A DNA stretch of 64,000 nucleotides from UBA6168 sp041163745 (lineage in GTDB: Bacteria; Bacteroidota; Bacteroidia; Chitinophagales; Saprospiraceae), in contig JBEAQU010000091.1 in the NCBI GenBank assembly GCA_041163745.1, forward strand, positions 1 to 64,000, given 5' to 3'. Within the stretch, counting starts at the first letter, position 1. Each line of letters begins with the position of its first letter. The position numbers were made by a program, and so were the translations under genes. The notes below the pieces were generated by a model. The model had not been told where the DNA came from. It saw only the letters and a list, made by a program, of their open reading frames with translations, and did no database searches. Below are positions 52,299 through 60,387 of this stretch, piece by piece.

Positions 52299-53591
52299 TC
52301 AGGTCTTGCGTTCCTTTTTTCGGGCCGCCGGGAACAGCACGTTGTTCAGGATGAGCCGGTATCCCGGGGAGTTGGGATGCAGGTTTAGATCGGTGTCGGG
52401 ATCGTGCACGAAATGCCGGTAGTCCTCGGGGTCGTGTCCGCCATAGAACGTGAAGAAGCCCTGCCCCATGGGGCTGTGGATGTAGCGGGCTTCCTGCGCG
52501 GGTTTTGTTTCGCCCATCACCAGGACGTTCGATTTGATGACCTGTTTGCGAAAGGCGGTGGTTTGTCCCATGAAACCTTTGACCGTCCGGGTGTGGTTTT
52601 GGGTAAGCATGGTAGGGACGGGGTCCCATTTGGCGGAGAAGTCGAACAAGGTGAAATAATCCTGTTCCGGATCCACTTTGCGGCCGTAGTTATGGTCGAT
52701 TGTGGAGAATTCGTACTCGGTAGGGTTCTTCACCAGTTCGAAATTTTCGAAGGCGAAGGTCTTTGAATAATCCAATTGCGCCTGTGCGGCGGGATCCGGC
52801 GGGTCTCCGTCGTAAAATTTGTCGCAGATATCCACGCCGTCCGCCGCCAAGGCGATATCATAGGTGTCCGTGGCGGAACACATGGCGAACATGAATCCGC
52901 CGCCGACCACATATTCCTTTATTTTCCGGGCCACCGCAAGCTTGAGTTGCGAGACCTTGGCGAAGCCGTTGCGGGTGGCTAGCGCCTCCGACAGCCGTTG
53001 GTTCTCGCGGTACCATTCCTGGGTGTGGTATCCTGCGTAGAATTTGCCGTATTGGCCCGTGAAGTCCTCGTGGTGCAGGTGCAACCAGTCGTATTCGGTG
53101 AGCTTGTCTGCCAGGACTTCGTTGTCATAGAGTTTGTCAAAAGGGATTTCGGCATAGGTCAGCACAAGGGTGACGGCATCGTCCCAGGGCTGTATCTCGT
53201 CACCACGTTGGCTCTTGAACTCCTCTGTCGGCGTATAGACCGCCACCTTCGGTGCTTTTTCCAGCTTGATGGCGTCCATGTTGACTTCCGCCCGGGCGAT
53301 GCCGGTCAGTATGTTCTCGAAGGCGGCATCCGGAATGATTTCGAAACTGACGTCCCTGATCTTGCATTCGTTCTCGAAGATAGTGGTGTGGGGGAAGGCG
53401 AAACTACCCCCCCGGTAGTTGAGGAGCCACCAGGCCTCGACCTCGTTTTCCAGTATCCAATAGGCGATGCCATAGGCCTTGAGGTGGTTTCGCTGCTCCA
53501 CGTCCATCGGAATCAGCATGAAGGCCGCCCTTACAGGCGACATACAGGAGACGGCCAGGAGGATGCTCAGCCAAACGGTTCGGAATCTCAT
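52299..53591 (-). CDS. Exported protein of the Bacteroidota family mislabelled asparagine synthetase B
   Basis: 430 residues. The ATG at 53591 gives a signal peptide ending near PVRAA. The mature part begins MLIPMDVEQRNHLKAYGIAYW, the hallmark of a conserved Bacteroidota family often named asparagine synthetase B. It lacks the N-terminal glutaminase cysteine and the SGGxDS PP-loop that the real enzyme needs, so that name is not supported. A C-terminal segment (NVLVMGETKPAQEARYIHSPMGQGFFTFYGGHDPEDY) looks like a ThuA/glutamine-amidotransferase-like fold. The product is periplasmic or cell-surface with unknown function. It is divergent from the VWA-like membrane protein gene. Confidence 0.8.
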   Translation of the reverse strand: MRFRTVWLSILLAVSCMSPVRAAFMLIPMDVEQRNHLKAYGIAYWILENEVEAWWLLNYRGGSFAFPHTTIFENECKIRDVSFEIIPDAAFENILTGIARAEVNMDAIKLEKAPKVAVYTPTEEFKSQRGDEIQPWDDAVTLVLTYAEIPFDKLYDNEVLADKLTEYDWLHLHHEDFTGQYGKFYAGYHTQEWYRENQRLSEALATRNGFAKVSQLKLAVARKIKEYVVGGGFMFAMCSATDTYDIALAADGVDICDKFYDGDPPDPAAQAQLDYSKTFAFENFELVKNPTEYEFSTIDHNYGRKVDPEQDYFTLFDFSAKWDPVPTMLTQNHTRTVKGFMGQTTAFRKQVIKSNVLVMGETKPAQEARYIHSPMGQGFFTFYGGHDPEDYRHFVHDPDTDLNLHPNSPGYRLILNNVLFPAARKKERKT

Positions 53592-53983
53592 AAGTGCATC
53601 GGGTTTTGCCAACGTGTCTGGTGATCGGGGAGGCCGTCCGGTTCCCCGCAGGCGGCAGCTGGCCTCGGCATTTCCGCCGGCTTGCAGGAAACGGTCGAAA
53701 TGATAAACGTTTTATGGCGGCAAAAGTTATGGTGGAAGGGTCGGATCTGACGATTTGGTGGGCCCCGGGGACCGTGCGGCCTACCAGTGTATATAAAAAT
53801 ACTTAATTTGGACCCCGTTTCAGCGTCGGGGCGGCAGACGGAAGATTACCTTCCCAACGCCGGAACCCAGCCTGGCGGGATGCCCCGCGGGTTGGAAATC
53901 CCGATGTCCCTGCCGGACGGCCAGGTGGGCGTTTCGGTTGTGAAGGATACCCGGGAACGGGGCGAGACAAGGAATTCATCTCC
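53592..53983. other. Divergent intergenic region
   Basis: The 392-base gap holds an AT-rich stretch at 53785-53815 with TTAATTTG, one base from the -7 consensus and pointing to the plus-strand gene. A small CCCCG/CGGGG hairpin lies near 53814-53832. No gene was recognised. Confidence 0.35.
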
Positions 53984-56080
53984 ATGGAAAACATAACGAT
54001 TCAATACCCGCCGTATTTTCTGTTGTTCTGCCTGCTGGCCGGCATCCTGTATGCAGGCGGGCTGTACTTGCGGGAGGACACGTTCCGACGGCAGCATCCG
54101 GGCTGGCATCGGGTCATGGCCTCCCTGCGATTCCTTTCTGTGACCATCCTGTCCTTCCTCCTGATGGAACCTTTGGTGCGGACCTTGCTGACGGATGTCC
54201 GCAAGCCGGTGGTGGTGCTGGCGCAGGACCAATCCGAATCGGTCGGTGCGACAATGGACGAAGCGACCCTGACGGAATACCGACGCCGGTGGGAGGAACT
54301 GGATGCGGTCTTGTCGGATGACTTCGACGTCCGCCGATATAGTTTCGGGGAGCGGGTGCGGGAAGGGGTGGATTTCGTGTTCCGGGACAAGGCGTCCAAC
54401 CTGTCCGAACTGGTGAGGATGGCGGCCGACCAATTCTCCAACCAGCCGCTCGGTGCCCTGGTGGTGGCCAGCGACGGTGTCTACAACCAGGGCCTTCATC
54501 CGCTGTATGTCTCCACCCGGCCGAATGCCCCTGTCTTCACCATCGGGCTGGGGGATACCTCCTTACACAAGGATTTGGTGCTCAAGCGTGTCTTCCACAA
54601 TCAGGTAGCCTATATGGGGGACCGTTTCACCATTCAGGCGGATATTGCTGCCCGGAACTGCGCGGGTCAGGACATCCGGCTCCAGGTGTCGGAAGTGGCG
54701 GGTGGCGTTCGGCGCCTGTTGCAGACCTTGTCCGTTCCGGTCGACCGCGACGAATTTTTCCGCACCCGGGAAATCGTGCTCGAGGCGGATGCGCCAGGGG
54801 TCAGACAGTACGAATTGTCCTTGATGCCGGTCGACGGGGAGAAAACGGCTTCGAACAATGGCCGGACCATCTTTGTCGATGTCATCGATGCCCGTCAGAA
54901 AATCCTGCTGCTGGCGAATTCGCCGCATCCGGACATATCCGCCTTGCGGCAGACGCTGGAGAAGAACCGGAATTATCAGGTGACCACCGCCCTGGTGGGA
55001 ACGGGGATTGACGATCCGGGAAATTTCGACCTGGTGATCCTGCACAATCTGCCCGGCATGCGGCACGATATCTCCGCCTTGCTGGAAGTGCTGAACAAAC
55101 GGCGGGTGCCGCGGATGTTCATTGTCGGGACACAGACGGACCTGGCTCGATTCAACCAGGCGCAGCCTTTGCTGACCATCATCGGGGACCAGCGGAATAC
55201 CAATGATGTGCAGGGTGTTTTTCATCCCGATTTCAACCTGTTCAACATCGGCGAGGAAACACGCAAATCATTGCCGGCTTTCAACCCGCTGACAGCCCCG
55301 TTCGGCGATTTCCAGGCGGGTGGCAATGCCCAGGTGCTGCTCCTGCAGCGGATCGGCAAGGTCGATACCCGCTATCCGCTGCTGTTGTTCGGCGAGACGG
55401 ACGGCGTCAAGACCGCCGTACTGGCTGCGGAAGGACTGTGGCGTTGGCGGCTGTTCGACTACCTGCAGCACCAGGACCACTCGGTCTTCGAAGCGCTCAT
55501 AGGCAGCAATGTGCAGTACACAACCCTCAAGGCAGACAAGAGAAGGTTCCGGATGGCTGTTTCGAGGGCGGTGTTCAACGAGAACGAACCGGTGGTCGTG
55601 GACGCGGAACTGTACAACCAAGGCTTCGAACTGGTGAACGACCCGGATGTCTTTCTGGTCATTCGCAACAGCGAGGGGAAGGAATTCAACTTCACATTCA
55701 GCCGGACCACACAGGCCTACACCTTGGCTGCCGGTACGTTCCCGCCGGGAGATTACACTTGCAGCGCCAAAACGACCTATGGGGGAGAAGTCTTGGCCAG
55801 TGAAGGAAAGTTCAGCATCCAGCCGCTCCAGCTGGAGATCTATGAGACCACGGCCAACCATGGCCTCCTGCGCAAATGGAGCGAGGACACGGGGGGGGCG
55901 TTCTTCCGCTCCGACCAGCTCGATCGGGTTGGGGAGACCTTGCTGGCCGCCGGCCTGAAACCGACGGTCTACACCAGTTCCCGCACCCGTTCCGTAATTC
56001 ACCTCAAATGGATTTTCTGGACCTTGGTGCTGCTGCTTACAGCGGAATGGTTCCTTCGCCGGTATCTGGGCGGCTACTGA
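53984..56080 (+). CDS. VWA-like membrane protein
   Basis: 698 residues. Two N-terminal hydrophobic helices (YFLLFCLLAGILYAGGLYL and SLRFLSVTILSFLLMEPLV) are followed by a von Willebrand A-like region beginning KPVVVLAQDQSESVG (DxSxS motif), with LGALVVASDGVYNQG further on. A long periplasmic part contains beta-sandwich and glutamine-amidotransferase-like segments (FDLVILHNLPGMRHD). One last helix near the C-terminus (LKWIFWTLVLLLTAEWFL) anchors the end. The family is common in Bacteroidota and uncharacterised, often in operons with MoxR-type ATPases. One such ATPase gene lies at the end of the window but is not adjacent. Confidence 0.8.
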   Translation: MENITIQYPPYFLLFCLLAGILYAGGLYLREDTFRRQHPGWHRVMASLRFLSVTILSFLLMEPLVRTLLTDVRKPVVVLAQDQSESVGATMDEATLTEYRRRWEELDAVLSDDFDVRRYSFGERVREGVDFVFRDKASNLSELVRMAADQFSNQPLGALVVASDGVYNQGLHPLYVSTRPNAPVFTIGLGDTSLHKDLVLKRVFHNQVAYMGDRFTIQADIAARNCAGQDIRLQVSEVAGGVRRLLQTLSVPVDRDEFFRTREIVLEADAPGVRQYELSLMPVDGEKTASNNGRTIFVDVIDARQKILLLANSPHPDISALRQTLEKNRNYQVTTALVGTGIDDPGNFDLVILHNLPGMRHDISALLEVLNKRRVPRMFIVGTQTDLARFNQAQPLLTIIGDQRNTNDVQGVFHPDFNLFNIGEETRKSLPAFNPLTAPFGDFQAGGNAQVLLLQRIGKVDTRYPLLLFGETDGVKTAVLAAEGLWRWRLFDYLQHQDHSVFEALIGSNVQYTTLKADKRRFRMAVSRAVFNENEPVVVDAELYNQGFELVNDPDVFLVIRNSEGKEFNFTFSRTTQAYTLAAGTFPPGDYTCSAKTTYGGEVLASEGKFSIQPLQLEIYETTANHGLLRKWSEDTGGAFFRSDQLDRVGETLLAAGLKPTVYTSSRTRSVIHLKWIFWTLVLLLTAEWFLRRYLGGY

Positions 56081-56194
56081 CGCATTCGAAACTCAGGCAT
56101 GCTCGTCGGGAGAATCAAGCGGCATGGCCAGGCTGTCGGGCCAGCAAAATCTTCACAACACCCATGGTGGTTGTCATCGGTGTGCCGCCGATGC

Positions 56195-56884
56195 TCAGGA
56201 GATGCCTCTTTTTGGGTCCGGTCCGGTTTCGGAAGCATCCCTGTAATCAGGATTCCGGAACAAGCGGTCCAATTCTTGCGCCATCGCGTTCACCACGGAT
56301 GCAGGCGGTCCGTCCGCATCGATGACCACGATGTGATCCTGACGGGTTTTCCGTAGGAAATCGATGGCGTCGATGTATCGCAGGCGGGTTTCCGCCAGAT
56401 TTTCCTCGAAGAGCTCTAGTGGCAGGTTCCGTTGCTTCATCCGGGCATGGCAGACCGACTGGCTGGCCTGCAGGAAAAAGATCACGTCCGGCCGCTTGGC
56501 CAGTTCGTTCAGCTGCAGGATGGCGTCGAATGGGAAATCCGGTTCCTGTTGATAGACCAGGGAGGAAAGGTAGTACCGGTCCGTGATGACCATCGGAAGT
56601 CCCGCTTGCCGTAGCCAGGGGTCGATGATTCGGTCGCAATGATCCAGCCGGTTGGCGGCGAAAGCCAGGGCCAGGGTACGGGATCGGAAGGTGGTGATGC
56701 GGCGGGCCAGGACGCTGCGTATGAAATCGCCGCCGCAGGCCTCCGGTTTCGGCTCGCAGGTTACGAGGACGTTCGCACCGTATCTTTCCGTCAGGTGGGC
56801 GGACAGGGCGCCGGCGGACGACGACTTGCCGGCGCCGTCCAATCCTTCCAGGGCAATGAACAAGGGTCTGGTTTGCAAGTCCAT
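56195..56884 (-). CDS. tmk: Thymidylate kinase
   Basis: 229 residues. The P-loop is FIALEGLDGAGKSSSAGAL near the start, the DR(Y/F) motif is VITDRYYLSSLVYQ, and PDVIFFLQASQSVCHARMKQR precedes the lid region. It phosphorylates dTMP for DNA synthesis. It follows ftsY by 4 bases and is probably expressed from the same transcript. A 114-base gap separates it from the convergent VWA-like gene. Confidence 0.93.
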   Translation of the reverse strand: MDLQTRPLFIALEGLDGAGKSSSAGALSAHLTERYGANVLVTCEPKPEACGGDFIRSVLARRITTFRSRTLALAFAANRLDHCDRIIDPWLRQAGLPMVITDRYYLSSLVYQQEPDFPFDAILQLNELAKRPDVIFFLQASQSVCHARMKQRNLPLELFEENLAETRLRYIDAIDFLRKTRQDHIVVIDADGPPASVVNAMAQELDRLFRNPDYRDASETGPDPKRGIS

Positions 56885-56888
56885 AGGC

Positions 56889-57845
56889 TCAGGACCGGAA
56901 CAGGGATTCCACGAACGCCCGTTTGTTGAAAGGTTGCAGCTTGTCGATACCCTCGCCCACGCCGATGTATCGGATCGGGATACGGAACTGGTCGGAGATG
57001 CCGATGGCGACGCCTCCTTTGGCTGTGCCGTCCAGTTTGGTCAGGGCCAGGCAGCTTACATCGGTGGCGGAAGTGAATTGACGGGCCTGTTCGATGGCGT
57101 TTTGCCCGGTGGTCGCATCAAGGACGAGGAGGACATCATGCGGGGCGTCCCGCAATCGTTTGCCGACGGAGCGTTTGATCTTTCCCAGTTCGTTCATCAG
57201 GTTGGTTTTGGTGTGCAGCCGGCCGGCGGTATCGATGATGGCCACATCGCAATCGTGGCGGACAGCATAATCCGTCGTTTCGTAAGCGACGGCCGCCGGG
57301 TCGGTATGCATGCCCCTGGCATAGAAATCACAGCCCACACGTTCCGACCAGATCTTCAGTTGGTCTACCGCGGCGGCGCGGAACGTATCGCCGGCACCGA
57401 TGACGACCTTTTGGCCGGCCTGGGTGAATTGCCAGGCCAGTTTGCCTATGGTGGTCGTCTTTCCGACGCCGTTCACGCCGACCACCAGCAGCACATAGGG
57501 CCGCTTGTCGGCAGGGATATGGAATCCTTCGGGTTCCGAAGCGTTGTTTTCTTCGAGCAGACGAATGATCTCGTCTTTCATCAGTGCATTCAATTCGTTG
57601 ATGCCCAAATATTTTTCAGTATGAACCCGTTTTTCGATCCGCTCGATGATCTTCACTGTGGTGGCGAGACCGACATCCGAGGAAATCAGCAGCTGTTCCA
57701 ATTCGTCCAGTATGTCCGTATCGATGGTACTGCGACCGGCAACCGCCTTGGTCAGTTTTTCCAGGAAACCGGTCTTGGTCTTCTCCAGCCCTTTCTCGAG
57801 GTCCTGTTCCTTTTCCCGGGTGAAGAATTTTTTGAAGAAACTCAT
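56889..57845 (-). CDS. ftsY: Signal recognition particle receptor FtsY
   Basis: 318 residues from the ATG at 57845, directly before the lysine-rich MSFFKKFFTREKEQ. The helical N domain covers about residues 20-100. The SRP GTPase domain has G1 VVGVNGVGKTTTIGKLA, then GDTFRAAAVDQL, G3 IIDTAGRLHTK, G4 LTKLDGTAKGG and the closing GVGEGIDKLQPF. It docks ribosome-SRP complexes at the membrane. No long acidic A domain is present, normal for this phylum. The upstream gene DUF4295 is separated by a hairpin terminator. Confidence 0.96.
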   Translation of the reverse strand: MSFFKKFFTREKEQDLEKGLEKTKTGFLEKLTKAVAGRSTIDTDILDELEQLLISSDVGLATTVKIIERIEKRVHTEKYLGINELNALMKDEIIRLLEENNASEPEGFHIPADKRPYVLLVVGVNGVGKTTTIGKLAWQFTQAGQKVVIGAGDTFRAAAVDQLKIWSERVGCDFYARGMHTDPAAVAYETTDYAVRHDCDVAIIDTAGRLHTKTNLMNELGKIKRSVGKRLRDAPHDVLLVLDATTGQNAIEQARQFTSATDVSCLALTKLDGTAKGGVAIGISDQFRIPIRYIGVGEGIDKLQPFNKRAFVESLFRS

Positions 57846-57940
57846 AGGGTTGTTGTGTTTTGAATCGGCGAAACGGCGGCGGAGCCGGTGGAAAAGCATC
57901 GGCGCTGCGGGGTGGTGGGCGTGGAACGACCGCAAATGAC

Positions 57941-57977
57941 AAAGGCTTTTCCTAAAGCGAGTTTAAGAAAAGCCTTT
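57941..57977 (-). terminator. Hairpin terminator between DUF4295 and ftsY
   Basis: AAAGGCTTTTCCTAAA (57941-57956) pairs with TTTAAGAAAAGCCTTT (57962-57977) over 16 positions with one mismatch and a 5-base loop. The end of the stem is T-rich but only three T residues follow on the minus strand, so termination may be partial and allow read-through into ftsY. Confidence 0.6.
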
Positions 57978-58007
57978 GAGGATGCAACCGCGGAAAGGGG
58001 AGGTGTT

Positions 58008-58181
58008 TTACTTGCTTTGGAAGAAGTCCTTCACCTTGTCCTTGTGCACCATTTGTTCCTTGTAGGTATACCGACCGGTCTTGGGGTCTTTCACACTCTT
58101 TATGACTTTTACGAAATCACGGCCGGACCCAGCGTTGGCTGCACGTTGGGCTACTCTTGCGTTCTTGGATACTTTTGCCAT
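58008..58181 (-). CDS. DUF4295 small basic protein
   Basis: 57 residues, encoded between rpmG and ftsY. The sequence begins MAKVSKNARVAQRAA and ends DKVKDFFQSK, with GSGRDFVKVIKSVKDPKTG in the middle, matching the DUF4295 family that follows L33 in nearly all Bacteroidota. The strong positive charge and context suggest a ribosome-associated protein, though its function is not established. It is the last gene of the rpmB-rpmG-DUF4295 operon before the hairpin. Confidence 0.92.
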   Translation of the reverse strand: MAKVSKNARVAQRAANAGSGRDFVKVIKSVKDPKTGRYTYKEQMVHKDKVKDFFQSK

Positions 58182-58293
58182 AACGTTGACTTTTTAAGAT
58201 TAGACGGATAACATTCAATTATCCAAACCGTATGCCGATGAAAAAAGTTCCTTCCGAATTACAGCCACCATCCTATGCGGAGGAGACTGCCGT

Positions 58294-58482
58294 TTACTTG
58301 ATTTCGCGGTGGACGGTCACTTTTTTCATGAAAGGATTGTATTTCTTCAGCTCGAGCCTGTCGGGCGTGTTCTTCCGATTCTTCTCGGTGACGTAACGGG
58401 ATATTCCCGGTACACCCGCCTTCTTCTGCTCGGTACATTCCAGAATGATCATGAGGCGGTTCCCTTTCGATTTCTTTGCCAT
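58294..58482 (-). CDS. rpmG: 50S ribosomal protein L33
   Basis: 62 residues, basic, with the L33 pattern LMIILECTEQK, SRYVTEKNRKNTPDRLELKKYNPFMKKVTVHREIK. Only one cysteine is present, so this is the zinc-free form. It lies 26 bases after rpmB and 112 bases before DUF4295. Confidence 0.97.
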   Translation of the reverse strand: MAKKSKGNRLMIILECTEQKKAGVPGISRYVTEKNRKNTPDRLELKKYNPFMKKVTVHREIK

Positions 58483-58508
58483 GGCAGCGGATGATTTGAG
58501 TTGTTCTT

Positions 58509-58757
58509 TTACAATTTGATGTCAAGGGCTTGTCCTTTGGACTGCAGTTTCCTGAGGTAAGCATAGAGCCCGTGCTTGTTTATGGTACGGAGTGCCGTGG
58601 AGGAGACTTTGAGGGTGACCCACTTGTCGAGTTCGGGAACGAAGAACCGCTTCTTGTGGAGGTTCGGCAGGAAGCGGCGGCGTGTCTTCCGGTTGGAGTG
58701 CGAGACGTTGTTCCCGGTGATTGGGCGCTTGCCGGTGATGTCACATACTCTTGACAT
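58509..58757 (-). CDS. rpmB: 50S ribosomal protein L28
   Basis: 82 residues. MSRVCDITGKRPITGNNVSHSN and the following RKTRRRFLPNLHKKRFFVPE are the L28 signature. First protein gene after tRNA-Arg; 75 bases separate the two, with no promoter recognised between them, so the tRNA and ribosomal proteins may share a transcript. Confidence 0.97.
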   Translation of the reverse strand: MSRVCDITGKRPITGNNVSHSNRKTRRRFLPNLHKKRFFVPELDKWVTLKVSSTALRTINKHGLYAYLRKLQSKGQALDIKL

Positions 58758-58832
58758 GGTATTGCGGTTTGTACTTGAACGTGAAAACGAACGGCGGAAG
58801 GCCTTTGTCGAGCAAGGTCATCCGTCAGGTAG

Positions 58833-58908
58833 TGGTGACTCCGGGAGGACTCGAACCTCCAACCTTCTGATCCGTAGTCAGATGCTCTATCCATTAAGCT
58901 ACGGAGCC
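58833..58908 (-). tRNA. tRNA-Arg (anticodon ACG)
   Basis: A 76-base cloverleaf with encoded CCA. The acceptor stem is GGCTCCG/CGGAGTC with one G-T pair, the anticodon stem CTGA/TCAG surrounds loop CTACGGA (anticodon ACG, read as ICG), and the T loop is GGTTCGAGTC. It decodes CGU/CGC/CGA arginine codons. Confidence 0.96.
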
Positions 58909-58983
58909 AATTTCACTGCGATGGGTTTGGGGGGGTATATGGTTCACCTACTTCCGGTGAGCTTATGCTTGGATAAGCGGGTG

Positions 58984-58991
58984 CAAAAATA
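58984..58991 (-). promoter_or_regulatory. Candidate -7 element TATTTTTG upstream of tRNA-Arg
   Basis: A perfect TAnnTTTG on the minus strand, about 75 bases before the tRNA. No TTG at the expected distance. It could drive the tRNA-rpmB-rpmG-DUF4295 transcript. Confidence 0.4.
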
Positions 58992-59147
58992 GTTTATTTG
59001 GCAGGAAAGAAAAACTTTTCGGGTTATTTAGTAAAAAAAAAGTGGGTGAATTGGGGTAGGTTCCGTTTGGTTCCGAGCCGCTTCGAGGAATCCGCGGGAG
59101 ACAAGGCACATACGGTTTGTAAAAATCATTCTGTCAATTGGTTATGT

Positions 59148-59168
59148 AAAAACGCATCCTTGAGGATG
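59148..59168 (-). terminator. Weak intrinsic terminator after the class V aminotransferase
   Basis: On the minus strand a 5-bp stem (CATCC/GGATG, 59155-59168) with a TCAA loop is followed by CG and five T residues, 46 bases after the stop at 59214. Confidence 0.4.
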
Positions 59169-59213
59169 AGCGTGGTCCGGCATGTTCCGCTGTCCAAGGC
59201 GGCGGAGGTGCCG

Positions 59214-60329
59214 TCAGTCGTAGTCGTTCACGGCGGCGGCGAGGTCTTCCATTTCCTCGATGGTGTTGCCCAGGAAGGGAGCGATACGAACAAAGCCGTT
59301 CCGGGCCGTGGCATACATGCCTTTGTCCGCGAGGAAACGGACCAGTCCCGGGGGATCCGGACAGGAAAGGGCGAGGATGCCGGAGCGGTTAGGCTGGGCG
59401 AAGCGGAGCGGCTGGATTCGGTCATTCCGCAGGGCCGCAAGGAACGTGTCCTGCAGTAGAAGGACCTTGTCACGGGTGGTTTCCGGGTCGGATGGAAGGT
59501 GGACATGACGTACGCCTTCCTGGAGGGCGGCCATGAGGGACAATGGCAAGGAGGAGTATTCGAATCGTTTGGCGGAGGTATGGGGCGTCCAGCGGTGGTC
59601 CAGGTATTCCATGCCCTGTTGCATGGTTTCGGCCCCGACGAGGACGGTCGAGAGTTTGTCCCGGAAGGAGGGAGCCGTGTAGAAGACGCCGGTGCCGAAG
59701 GGCCCCAGCAGCCATTTCCAGCCGGCTGCGGCGACGGCGGAAATACCCATTTCCTCGGGATGCAGCGGCAGGCAACCCATGCTCTGTGCGGCATCGACCA
59801 CGAGGTCTATCCCCCGTTGGCGGCAGCGGTCTCCCAAGGCCCGGAGATCCGTGGCGAAGCCGCTGGTGAACTGTACATGGCTGAGGGCCACGACCCGTGT
59901 TCTGTCGGTCAGCAGGGCCTCCACGTCATCGAGTGTGAAATAACCTGGCAGTGCTTGGGTGTCGGGGTGTTCCCATGGCCGGTTTGCGACCAGTCGCAGC
60001 CGGACGCCCCGTTGTTCCTGCAGGCGCCAGGGGTAGTGGTTGGCGGGATATTCGTGCACAAAGGACACGATTTCGTCGCCGGGCTGGAAAGGGTATCCGT
60101 TGGCCACCATGGACAGGGCCTCGGAGGTGTTGCGTACCATGGCGATGTCATCGGGCGAGACGCGGAGGAGCGTTGCGAAAGTCTGTTTGAAAGCCGCCTG
60201 TTGGGCAGGGTAGTGTTCCATGAAGTGCAGCATGCCGAAGGCCGCCTGGTCGTCCAGCATGCGTTGGCCGGCCAGCCTGCCGGTTTCCGGAAGGGGGGAG
60301 ATTGCGCAATGGGAGAAGAAATGTTTCAT
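59214..60329 (-). CDS. Class V aminotransferase-family PLP protein
   Basis: 371 residues from the ATG at 60329. The fold-type I core has VRNTSEALSMVANGYPFQPGDEIV, the PLP-binding aspartate in LVVDAAQSMGCLPL and the Schiff-base lysine in AAAGWKWLLGPFGTGVFY. It resembles NifS/SufS-like and isopenicillin-N-epimerase-like proteins. No cysteine lies in the loop where desulfurases carry their persulfide residue, so an epimerase, lyase or aminotransferase role is more likely. The substrate is unknown. It follows the subtilase gene on the same strand by 58 bases. Confidence 0.85.
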   Translation of the reverse strand: MKHFFSHCAISPLPETGRLAGQRMLDDQAAFGMLHFMEHYPAQQAAFKQTFATLLRVSPDDIAMVRNTSEALSMVANGYPFQPGDEIVSFVHEYPANHYPWRLQEQRGVRLRLVANRPWEHPDTQALPGYFTLDDVEALLTDRTRVVALSHVQFTSGFATDLRALGDRCRQRGIDLVVDAAQSMGCLPLHPEEMGISAVAAAGWKWLLGPFGTGVFYTAPSFRDKLSTVLVGAETMQQGMEYLDHRWTPHTSAKRFEYSSLPLSLMAALQEGVRHVHLPSDPETTRDKVLLLQDTFLAALRNDRIQPLRFAQPNRSGILALSCPDPPGLVRFLADKGMYATARNGFVRIAPFLGNTIEEMEDLAAAVNDYD

Positions 60330-60387
60330 GCGGCACAGGTTGGCGGGAAGGCGGAACGGCCGGTGGCCGGCTCTTTCACCGGGTGTG

